This document shows positions 25,084 through 30,866 of a DNA stretch of 30,866 bases, piece by piece; within the stretch, counting starts at the first letter, position 1; every line of letters begins with the position of its first letter. Origin of the DNA: JBBIWA01 sp037439425 (lineage in GTDB: Bacteria > Acidobacteriota > Blastocatellia > RBC074); assembly GCA_037439425.1 (NCBI GenBank), contig JBBIWA010000073.1, positions 1 through 30,866 of the forward strand, read 5' to 3'. Made by a program: the position numbers and the translations under genes. The notes below the pieces were generated by a model that had not been told where the DNA came from, searched no databases, and was given only the letters and a program-made list of their open reading frames with translations.

Positions 25084-25854
25084 GTGAAGTTGTCTCAACC
25101 CCTTGCTGTCGTGGTTATTTTTCTTGCCCTTCCCCACCTGGCGCAGGGCGTCCCGCCGTCTGTGACCCCACCAGAGCAGAAAGCCAACGAGGAGCAACTG
25201 GCTGCAGCCGCAACGGAGACGCGTGCCAACTTGATGGCAGCGACTGAGAAGTATCGGGAGAGCTTAGAAAGACTGTTGGCGTTGCAAGTAATGCGAGAAG
25301 AGCGCCTGGCGGCCAGACTTCAGCGGCAGCGCAGTTTGTTCGGGCAGGGGATTCTGTCAAAGCGGGAGCTGGAAGAGAGCGAACGCGAGCTGACCGAAGC
25401 CCAGAGGCAAGTGGCTGAGACGCGACAACAGATTGAGCAAGCCAATCAGCTGATGGCAGAAGTGGCGGCTGCTGAAGAAGCAGCCAAACAAACTCTCCTG
25501 CCACCAGAGGCTTTCTCCTCGTCATTGATTCTGATTCGCTACATCGGGTCGGCTCGCTGGTCACTGGCTGATGCGGCGAAGATCGAATCTTTCTTCGCAG
25601 CCAGATTCGGCCGGCCTCTACCGGTGAGCGCTTATGGCCAGACTCCCACGCACAGTCGTCTGGGCTTCAATCACCATGAGGGCTTGGATGTCGCGGTGCA
25701 TCCCGATAGCATCGAGGGGCAGGCTTTAATTGAGTACCTGCACAAGCAAGGCATCCCCTTTACCGCTTTTCGCGCAGCCTGGCCGGGCTCAGCTACCGGG
25801 GCGCACATTCATATTGGTCGCCCTTCGCACCGCTTGGCGGGCGCGGTGCCATAG
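25084..25854 (+). CDS. secreted protein: AcrA-like alpha-hairpin plus M15-like metallopeptidase domain
   Basis: GTG 25084 is the start because gaaggag lies 3-10 nt upstream. The 256-residue product has a signal peptide (about 1-22). A long coiled coil (about 31-136) contains R81-x3-L85-x6-S92 followed by KRELEESERELTEAQRQ. That spacing equals the RLS motif by which AcrA-type adaptor hairpins touch TolC (R128, L132, S139 in AcrA). The C-terminal domain (about 145-256) has FNHHEGLDVAV (H197, H198, D202) and GAHIHIG (H241, H243), resembling the zinc ligands of M15-type peptidoglycan peptidases. A periplasmic envelope role is inferred. M23-like chemistry is less likely because the spacing between motifs is too short. 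No lipoyl or beta-barrel adaptor domain is present. Confidence 0.72.
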   Translation: MKLSQPLAVVVIFLALPHLAQGVPPSVTPPEQKANEEQLAAAATETRANLMAATEKYRESLERLLALQVMREERLAARLQRQRSLFGQGILSKRELEESERELTEAQRQVAETRQQIEQANQLMAEVAAAEEAAKQTLLPPEAFSSSLILIRYIGSARWSLADAAKIESFFAARFGRPLPVSAYGQTPTHSRLGFNHHEGLDVAVHPDSIEGQALIEYLHKQGIPFTAFRAAWPGSATGAHIHIGRPSHRLAGAVP

Positions 25855-26001
25855 GCTTTTGCTCGAGCAAAGGGCCGGGCGGGCTTGGACAATCCGGTGC
25901 GGCGCAAAATTGTGAAACCTGAAGAGGTAGTGCTCCGTCTCCATAGATGCTCACTGCGAAAAGCACCTAAAGTGTTTCTTCAAAGGGGTATCCTCCTGTT
26001 G

Positions 26002-26035
26002 GCCGCCCTGTAATCCAGGGCGGCTGTTTGTTTAT
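26002..26035 (+). terminator. Rho-independent terminator
   Basis: A perfect 9-bp GC-rich stem (26002-26010 with 26016-26024) with loop taatc is followed at once by tgtttgtttat. It is about 150 bp after the hairpin-protein stop and ends that transcript, or one reading through from upstream. Confidence 0.85.
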
Positions 26036-26131
26036 GGCCGTTGTGAAACTCGGCTCCGGACTGATCCCCTTGGCCTGTGGTTGGGCGCAGGTCTGTAGGG
26101 CGCTGGAAGATGAAGTGCACCCCTGTGGTTG

Positions 26132-26218
26132 GTTAACTTGCGCCGTCATTTCGGCGTAGTGTATTATCCAAACGGCGGTATTGATCGGGAGGGACAAAGT
26201 CCCTGGCCCGAAGTTAAC
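26132..26218 (+). promoter_or_regulatory. possible structured 5' leader of the S41 homologue
   Basis: Outer arms gttaactt (26132-26139) and aagttaac (26211-26218) are perfectly complementary. They enclose a 5-bp hairpin (26141-26156) and a 6-bp hairpin with a 3-nt loop (26190-26204). The set ends 39 nt before the start codon. It matches no riboswitch I know. A TATTAT box at 26162-26167 could instead be a promoter inside this stretch, in which case the outer stem would not be transcribed. Confidence 0.3.
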
Positions 26219-26257
26219 GACCGAAGGCAGTAAGCGCACTCAAAGGAGTTTAAGTAA

Positions 26258-27526
26258 ATGTCCATCCGCGGTAAGCTGACTCTGGTTACTCTCTCGGCTT
26301 TCATTGCCATCTACGCCGTCGCTGGCGGCTTGCTTTCCAATCCCAATAACCCGCTGGTGCGAGCCATCGCCGATCCGGGGCCGTACCCGCAGTTGCGAAT
26401 CTTTGAAGAGGTCGTGCGACGCATTGTCAATGACTATGTGGAGAAGCCCGATCTGGAAAAGGTGCGCATCGGGGCCTTGCGCGGGCTGACGGATGTGCTA
26501 GATCCCTATAGCGCCTATCTCCTGCCCCCTCAGGTCAAAGAATATGAGCAGCATCGCGGCAATGGTGATGCTGCCGGGATGATACTAGGCCAGTATCAAG
26601 GTTTCGCCTATGTGATCGCAGTCGTGCCAGCTTCACCAGCCGATAAAGCGGGCATCCGGGCTGGCGATGTGATCGAGTACATTGACGGGCACGCCACACG
26701 CGACCTGGACCTTTATGACATGCGCTCACTGTTACTTGGCGCCCCTGGAACGACGGTTGAGCTTTCAGTCTTCCGCAATAATAACTCTGAAAAGATCAAA
26801 GTCACCCGCGGGCAGGTCCTTATCCCCAGACCGGAGATTCGCCTGCTGGAGCAGCAGATTGGATACCTCAGGCCGCAGGTATTGAAAGAAGGGCAGGCCG
26901 CTGCTGTGCAGGCAGCCGTGGGCGAAGCGATCAAGCGCGGTGCCCAACGCATTATTCTCGACCTGCGCGGCTCGGCCGGTGGGGAACTAAAAGAGGGCGT
27001 GGCCGTGGCCAATCTCTTCCTGAAATCGGGAACTATTGTTCAGGTCCTCGGGCGCAAGGATAAAGTGATCGCCACCTACGAAGCTAAACCGGAAAACGCA
27101 GTGACAGAGCTGCCCGTGGCCGTGATTGTGGATCGCACAACAGCAGGAGCGGCTGAAATCGTAGCGGCGGCAATTCTGGAAAACAAGCGTGGCGAGGTGA
27201 TCGGTGAACGCACTTTTGGCGTTGGTTCCGAGCAGGAACTCTTTCTGCTAGGAGATGGCTCGGCGCTTTTGCTGACAACCGCACGCTATGCTTCACCTCA
27301 GGGCCGGATTTTTATGCTCGAAGGAGTAGTTCCATCCATCGAGGTGAAACGGACAGACCTGGCTGAAGTGGTGCCACCGGAAGAGAATGAACCGGAAGCG
27401 CGCCCTGCTACTCCTAGACCCGGAGCTGTACCAAGCGCTGCCCCTAAACCGGCCGACGATCTGCTGCTCAAAAGAGCCATCGAGGTGCTGACTTCTGAAA
27501 CCAAACTCAAGCGTCGTGCTGCCTGA
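26258..27526 (+). CDS. S41 (CtpA/Tsp)-family protein lacking the catalytic Ser-Lys dyad
   Basis: The 422-residue protein has a signal or anchor segment (about 7-27), a CtpA-like N-terminal helical region (LRGLTDVLDPYSAYL), a PDZ domain (about 105-180, VVPASPADKAGIRAGDVIEYIDG) and an S41 core (about 200-355). Active CTPs have SAS-E with Lys 25 residues later in TFGKG. Here the aligned residues are G297 (TTAGAAE) and V322 (TFGVGSE), so proteolysis by the normal mechanism should be lost. The fold appears intact (LDLRGSAGGELKEGVAVANLF), suggesting a scaffolding or regulatory role. The tail (about 370-405) is Pro/Ala/Glu-rich. A strong aaaggag site precedes the ATG. Confidence 0.9.
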   Translation: MSIRGKLTLVTLSAFIAIYAVAGGLLSNPNNPLVRAIADPGPYPQLRIFEEVVRRIVNDYVEKPDLEKVRIGALRGLTDVLDPYSAYLLPPQVKEYEQHRGNGDAAGMILGQYQGFAYVIAVVPASPADKAGIRAGDVIEYIDGHATRDLDLYDMRSLLLGAPGTTVELSVFRNNNSEKIKVTRGQVLIPRPEIRLLEQQIGYLRPQVLKEGQAAAVQAAVGEAIKRGAQRIILDLRGSAGGELKEGVAVANLFLKSGTIVQVLGRKDKVIATYEAKPENAVTELPVAVIVDRTTAGAAEIVAAAILENKRGEVIGERTFGVGSEQELFLLGDGSALLLTTARYASPQGRIFMLEGVVPSIEVKRTDLAEVVPPEENEPEARPATPRPGAVPSAAPKPADDLLLKRAIEVLTSETKLKRRAA

Positions 27527-27544
27527 ACTTTTACACTAACTCCT

Positions 27545-27572
27545 CAGGCCCTGCCCACAGGGGCCGGGCCTG
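27545..27572 (+). terminator. GC-rich hairpin after the S41 homologue
   Basis: The arms caggccc (27545-27551) and gggcctg (27566-27572) pair perfectly. After one mismatch an inner gccc/gggc stem closes a 4-nt loop. It begins 18 bp after the stop codon. The sequence that follows (tctcctctg) is only weakly T-rich, so termination may be partial. Confidence 0.55.
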
Positions 27573-27653
27573 TCTCCTCTGATCCCGCTACCGAAGGTCG
27601 CCTCACTCCCTCACTTTTGTTCAACTGGTATTATCCTGGTTCAACCTTTTTAA

Positions 27654-27683
27654 TTGACACCAGATATTGTGTGATGTTATAAG
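27654..27683 (+). promoter_or_regulatory. sigma-70-type promoter for the HU gene
   Basis: The -35 box TTGACA (27654-27659) is perfect. The -10 box TATAAG (27678-27683) matches at five of six positions, with 18 bp spacing. Transcription would start near 27690, about 60 nt before ATG 27750. AT-rich sequence lies upstream, and two gttcaac words (27619 and 27639) sit just before the -35 box. Confidence 0.75.
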
Positions 27684-27749
27684 ACAGACCACATTCGCTG
27701 GGTGGATTTAAGAAATAGACTCTTAACCTGTTACTTTAGGAGGAACCGT

Positions 27750-28037
27750 ATGAACAAAGCCCACCTTATTGAGAAGGTTGCACGGGAGGCAGGGATCTCA
27801 AAGGTGGTGGCTGACAGAGCAATTGACTCGTTGCTGGCGGGAATTACCGAGGGGTTGCGTCGGGGGGAGAGAGTAACGCTGGTAGGGTTCGGGACTTTTT
27901 CTGTTACCGAACGCCGCGCGCGTATGGGGCGAAACCCACAAACTGGAGTGCCAATTAAGATTGCCGCAAAGAAAGCTGTGCGCTTTTCCATAGGCAAGAG
28001 GCTGAATTACCTGATCAACCGCAAGCCTAAGAAGTAG
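27750..28037 (+). CDS. hup: HU-family nucleoid DNA-binding protein
   Basis: The 95-residue protein starts at ATG 27750 behind taggagg. The frame open to 27702 lacks a site. It shows the full HU/IHF fold: two N-terminal helices (MNKAHLIEKVAREAGISKVVADRAIDSLL), the strand VTLVGFGTFSVTERRARMGRNPQTG and the beta-arm region ending in KKAVRFSIGKRLNYLIN. HU dimers bend and compact DNA and assist replication and recombination. The NPQTG tip, where Pro intercalates into DNA, is present. A short basic tail (NRKPKK) is added. It has its own promoter, as expected for an abundant protein. A weak hairpin (28044-28062) follows without a T-tract. Confidence 0.96.
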   Translation: MNKAHLIEKVAREAGISKVVADRAIDSLLAGITEGLRRGERVTLVGFGTFSVTERRARMGRNPQTGVPIKIAAKKAVRFSIGKRLNYLINRKPKK

Positions 28038-28105
28038 CGAAGTATCTGAGTTGTTGTCAGATCAGATCCGTAAGTTTGCTGGCGCTTTCTTAGTCCCGAC
28101 TACTC

Positions 28106-28225
28106 ACCGCAGAGATCACACAGGCCAGGAAAGCCAAGGAGATGCTAAGCAGTTCAAGCCAGCCCGCATTGGCCCGTTCAAGAAAGAAGCTAGGGAATTA
28201 TCTGCGCTCTGGTGCTCTCTGCGGT
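28106..28225. repeat. 120-bp element bounded by ACCGCAGAGA inverted ends
   Basis: The end sequences accgcagaga (28106-28115) and tctctgcggt (28216-28225) are perfect inverted repeats. The interior has no coding capacity. It lies in the 294-bp spacer between the convergent HU and carboxylase genes. The spacer otherwise shows nothing recognisable. No clear target-site duplication is visible. Confidence 0.5.
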
Positions 28226-28331
28226 TAGGCTGGTAGCTACCCAAAAAGGCAGTAACTACTCTCCTCGCCGAGTTGCAGTCTTGAGTGTGGTGTGACTTCA
28301 GAGTTCGCAAGCCAAGACGAGCTGCAGGCTC

Positions 28332-29879
28332 TTACAGCGGGATATTGCCGTGCTTGCGTGGCGGATTGCTGTCGCGCTTGTTTTCGAGCAGCTTCAGCGC
28401 GCGGATCAATTTCTGCCGTGTCAGGCGCGGCTCAATTACCTCATCAATAAAGCCACGTTCGGCAGCGACGTAGGGTGAAGCAAACTTATCCCGAAATTCT
28501 TCGATCTTGGCCTGGCGCACCGCTTCAGGGTTGGGAGCTGCAGCCAGCTCACGGCGGTAGAGGAGCTCCACTGCTGCTTCTGCTCCCATGACAGCGATCT
28601 CAGCAGTCGGGTAGGCAAAGTTGATGTCAGTGCGGATGTGCTTCGACCCCATGACGCAATAAGCTCCCCCATAAGCCTTGCGCGTCACTACAGTGATTTT
28701 GGGCACCGTCGCTTCCGCATAGGCATAAAGCAATTTCGCTCCGTGGCGGATGATGCCACCGTACTCTTGATTCACACCAGGCAGAAACCCAGGCACATCC
28801 TCAAAGGTGATGATGGGGATATTGAAGCAGTCACAGAAGCGGACAAAGCGCGCCCCCTTCACACTCGCGTCAATGTCCAGCACTCCTGCCAGATAAGCCG
28901 GTTGATTGGCGACAATTCCTACCGGCTGGCCATTGAGTCGCGCAAACCCGATCACGATGTTGCGCGCGTAATGTTCCTGTACCTCGAAAAAGTAGCCGTT
29001 GTCTACTACTAGATGAATGATCTTGCGAATGTCGTAAGGCTGGTTTGATTCCACTGGCACGATGGTATTGAGCGCTTCCTCTGCGCGGTCGACCGGATCA
29101 TCGCAGGCAATGCGCGGCGGATCGTCCATATTGTTCGAGGGAATAAATGAAAGCAGCTCGCGGATCAAGCGCAGGCAATCCTCTTCAGTCTCGGCTGCGA
29201 AGTGAGCTACGCCGCTCGTCTGGTTATGCGTCATCGCGCCACCCAATTGCTCTTTGGTCACTTCCTCGTGCGTGACGGTTTTGATCACCTCAGGGCCGGT
29301 AATGAACATATAGCTAGTGTTTTTGACCATCACCGTGAAGTCTGTGATCGCTGGTGAATAGACTGCGCCGCCTGCGCACGGCCCCATAATCGCCGAAATC
29401 TGCGGCACGACTCCAGAAGCCAGCGTGTTGCGCAAGAAGATATCGGCATAACCGCCCAGCGACATGACGCCTTCCTGAATCCGCGCCCCCCCAGAATCAT
29501 TCAGCCCGATGATCGGCGCGCCGACCTTCATCGCCAGGTCCATGATCTTGCACACTTTCTGCGCGTTGGTCTCCGACAGCGATCCGCCAAAGACCGTGAA
29601 GTCCTGCGCGAAAACGAAGACTTCGCGCCCCTCGATCAGCCCATGTCCGGTGACAAACCCATCGCCGGGATACTGCTGCGATGCCATCCCGAAGTCGGTA
29701 CAGCGATGGGCCTTCAGTTTGTCGAACTCTTCGAAAGTTCCTTCATCAAGCAGAAAGGCGATCCGTTCGCGCGCAGTCATCTTGCCTTCGGAGTGCTGGC
29801 GGGCAATGCGTTCCGCGCCGCCGCCTGCTTCCGCACTGGCATTCTTCTCGCGTAGTAGTTGCAGTTTGTCTTCACTCAT
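28332..29879 (-). CDS. pccB: acyl-CoA (propionyl-CoA) carboxylase beta subunit, carboxyltransferase
   Basis: ATG 29879 gives 515 residues, the normal length of PccB/MmdA proteins. The frame open to 29930 adds a non-conserved stretch. The two crotonase-like halves are present. The first has VFGGSLSETNAQKVCKIMD, GLNDSGGARIQEG and a glycine-rich loop (MGPCAGGAVYSPA). The second has FARLNGQPVGIVANQP, FEDVPGFLPG, GGIIRHGAKLLYAY and RKAYGGAYCVMGSK. The C-terminus ends in the family hallmark RKHGNIPL. It transfers carboxyl from biotin to an acyl-CoA, making methylmalonyl-CoA or malonyl-CoA. A sodium-pump decarboxylase (MmdA) role cannot be excluded. No biotin carboxylase, biotin carrier or mutase gene lies in the window. 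Confidence 0.94.
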   Translation of the reverse strand: MSEDKLQLLREKNASAEAGGGAERIARQHSEGKMTARERIAFLLDEGTFEEFDKLKAHRCTDFGMASQQYPGDGFVTGHGLIEGREVFVFAQDFTVFGGSLSETNAQKVCKIMDLAMKVGAPIIGLNDSGGARIQEGVMSLGGYADIFLRNTLASGVVPQISAIMGPCAGGAVYSPAITDFTVMVKNTSYMFITGPEVIKTVTHEEVTKEQLGGAMTHNQTSGVAHFAAETEEDCLRLIRELLSFIPSNNMDDPPRIACDDPVDRAEEALNTIVPVESNQPYDIRKIIHLVVDNGYFFEVQEHYARNIVIGFARLNGQPVGIVANQPAYLAGVLDIDASVKGARFVRFCDCFNIPIITFEDVPGFLPGVNQEYGGIIRHGAKLLYAYAEATVPKITVVTRKAYGGAYCVMGSKHIRTDINFAYPTAEIAVMGAEAAVELLYRRELAAAPNPEAVRQAKIEEFRDKFASPYVAAERGFIDEVIEPRLTRQKLIRALKLLENKRDSNPPRKHGNIPL

Positions 29880-30105
29880 GGGGTCTCTCTCGCTCAAAAT
29901 AAGTATGCTGCTGCCGTGTGATCTTACCACGTCAAACTTCGGTCGTCAGCAATCAGCAAGCAGACAAGTGCCGCTCTGGCAATTAGGGAATCGCACAGAT
30001 AACTTCTTCAGGGTGGAAAGGCTCTCCGCTGCTGCTGCGACACTTCCTGTGTCATTAGCGCTGAATCAGTCTCCGGGATCGGGCCCTACAATGGTGATGT
30101 GCATC

Positions 30106-30243
30106 GGGTGCAATTAAAAGTGGGACTAAACCGCCGCAGCTCGCCCTCCCGAGCGCAAGCTTGCGAGTGCGCCTGATTTGTGTACTCCCGCAGCACGCAA
30201 GATACGTGAGCTCCCAGCGTGAGCCCTGCTTTTAATTGCACCC
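30106..30243. mobile_element. MITE-like 138-bp element with 15-bp perfect terminal inverted repeats
   Basis: Left arm gggtgcaattaaaag (30106-30120) and right arm cttttaattgcaccc (30229-30243) are perfect inverted repeats. The interior contains a 12-bp palindrome cgcaagcttgcg and words like those near 6022-6123, and encodes nothing. The word atgtg occurs near both ends (30097 and 30244), but it is not adjacent on the left, so a target-site duplication is not established. A large RNA hairpin is an alternative reading. Confidence 0.5.
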
Positions 30244-30301
30244 ATGTGTCTGCTGCCTGAGTGTGCCAAGCAGGACGTGGTAGAAAAAGGAGGGTGCAGT
30301 T

Positions 30302-30404
30302 TTCTAAAGTTGGTCAAGCCAGCCTCAAAATCTGCCTAGGTGTGAGGCATAGGTGAGAAGATAGCGGTCTTCTCAAGTCGGTCAAGCTGCCTTGAGGATC
30401 TGGC
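30302..30404. repeat. degenerate 35-bp direct repeat, 68-bp period
   Basis: The segments 30302-30336 and 30370-30404 share the frame ttct-aagt-ggtcaagc and later atctg, with about ten differences. They look like remnants of an old duplication. Confidence 0.55.
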
Positions 30405-30530
30405 GCGAAGGCTTTTGCCACAGGCCGTTGAAGAGATCAGCACGCAAGCTCTGTGTGGAGCTCTCTCTTCTGAGCGAGGGCGTTCCCAGTAGCTTCAATC
30501 TGGCTCCGGTCAGGTAGTGGCCTGACTAGT

Positions 30531-30680
30531 TGTATGAGTGTAACGGTATGAGTAATGGCTGCCGCAGGGAGCAGCCAGCAGCGAGCAGTGATGTATGAGT
30601 GTAACGGTATGAGTAATGGCTGCCGCAGGGAGCAGTGAGCAGCGAGCAGTGGTGTATGAGTGTAAGTAATGGCTGTCGCC
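30531..30680. repeat. 61-bp direct tandem repeat, about 2.4 copies
   Basis: Units begin at 30531, 30592 and 30653. The first two are nearly identical, differing at a few positions near gcagccagcag/gcagtgagcag and at the unit end. The third is shortened by an 11-bp deletion and then decays. Within each unit the word gtatgagt appears twice. Confidence 0.93.
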
Positions 30681-30866
30681 CGTTTCACGGGCTAAGAACC
30701 ATTTGTCCATCCTCTCCCAGGGTTACGCGCTGCGCGCTCCAAGCTGGGCCAGCTCTGAAGAATCACGACTCTTCGCACAAGAAGTAGCGCCAAAACAGCA
30801 ACTTGCAGAAACACCGTGAATTATTTTTTCGCGCTGAGGCTTTTCCAGCCTGATGAAGGGCCAATT

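Larger units (their letters stand above)
25855..26257. other. 403-bp spacer with terminator and structured leader
   Basis: The spacer between the secreted hairpin protein and the S41 homologue holds a terminator (26002-26035) and a possible structured leader (26132-26218). I see no coding sequence. The stretch 25860-26000 shows nothing recognisable. Confidence 0.7.
29880..30866. other. gene-free terminal region of 987 bp
   Basis: I see no supported gene here. The region holds an inverted-repeat element (30106-30243), a degenerate 35-bp direct repeat (30302-30404), a 61-bp tandem repeat (30531-30680) and a 5-bp hairpin gcccg/cgggc near 30678-30692. Open frames within the tandem repeat are repeat translations. 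Confidence 0.7.

Noticed and set aside
25967..26239. 90-codon minus-strand frame in the spacer before the S41 homologue
   Set aside because: It overlaps a terminator hairpin and a structured leader and has no recognisable domain.
30437..30710. Two minus-strand frames rich in His, Thr and Tyr
   Set aside because: They are translations of the 61-bp tandem repeat in different frames.

Overview
The window is ordinary bacterial chromosome, with about 20 genes on both strands, long spacers rich in repeats, and moderately GC-rich coding sequence. I see no phage, plasmid, insertion-sequence, CRISPR, rRNA or tRNA signature. The gene mix is a multiheme cytochrome c, an ECF sigma factor with a large FecR-type anti-sigma protein, a DUF4097 lipoprotein, Tat-exported TIM-barrel enzymes, a galactokinase with a GRIEFLGKHTDY-type signature, and a stand-alone AmmeMemoRadiSam protein B. 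Together with intergenic palindromes it suggests Acidobacteriota, perhaps Blastocatellia-like. That placement is an inference from gene style and not a demonstrated one.

Layout. 1-1201: a 37-bp tandem repeat and a secreted six-heme cytochrome c. 1278-5930: a small acidic hypothetical protein, divergent from an ECF sigma / anti-sigma pair and a lipoprotein. 6214-9827: four overlapping genes encoding two ABC-2 type ATPase/permease pairs. 9808-14216 (minus): a 1051-residue coiled-coil AAA-type ATPase followed 11 bp later by an MscS-type channel. 14217-15072: a gene-free spacer with a perfect palindrome, heptamer repeats and a run of small hairpins. 15073-18491: glutamate dehydrogenase and an SLC13/TrkA-C anion transporter. 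18506-22567 (minus): a probable operon of TIM-barrel isomerase, galactokinase-like kinase, XerD-type recombinase and SRAP (YedK) protein. 22734-23573: a fuconolactonase-like amidohydrolase, divergent from that operon. 23699-25854: AmmeMemoRadiSam B, divergent from a secreted protein that joins an AcrA-like hairpin to a metallopeptidase-like domain. 26258-28037: an S41 peptidase homologue lacking its catalytic dyad, and an HU protein. 28332-29879 (minus): acyl-CoA carboxylase beta subunit. 29880-30866: a spacer with a MITE-like inverted-repeat element and 61-bp tandem repeats.

How the genes may work together. The sigma factor, anti-sigma, lipoprotein and possibly the two ABC exporters look like an envelope-stress module. 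The isomerase, kinase and amidohydrolase suggest sugar or sugar-acid catabolism around the divergent promoter at 22.6-22.7 kb. The ATPase/MscS pair is the best candidate for a poorly described system: a large cytosolic P-loop sensor or switch next to a membrane channel with a long Pro/Gln/Glu-rich periplasmic stretch. Three other single-gene oddities deserve attention: the S41 pseudo-peptidase (Ser and Lys both replaced), the secreted protein with a perfectly spaced RLS motif but no efflux pump nearby, and the anti-sigma factor fused to a large DUF3352-like C-terminal region.
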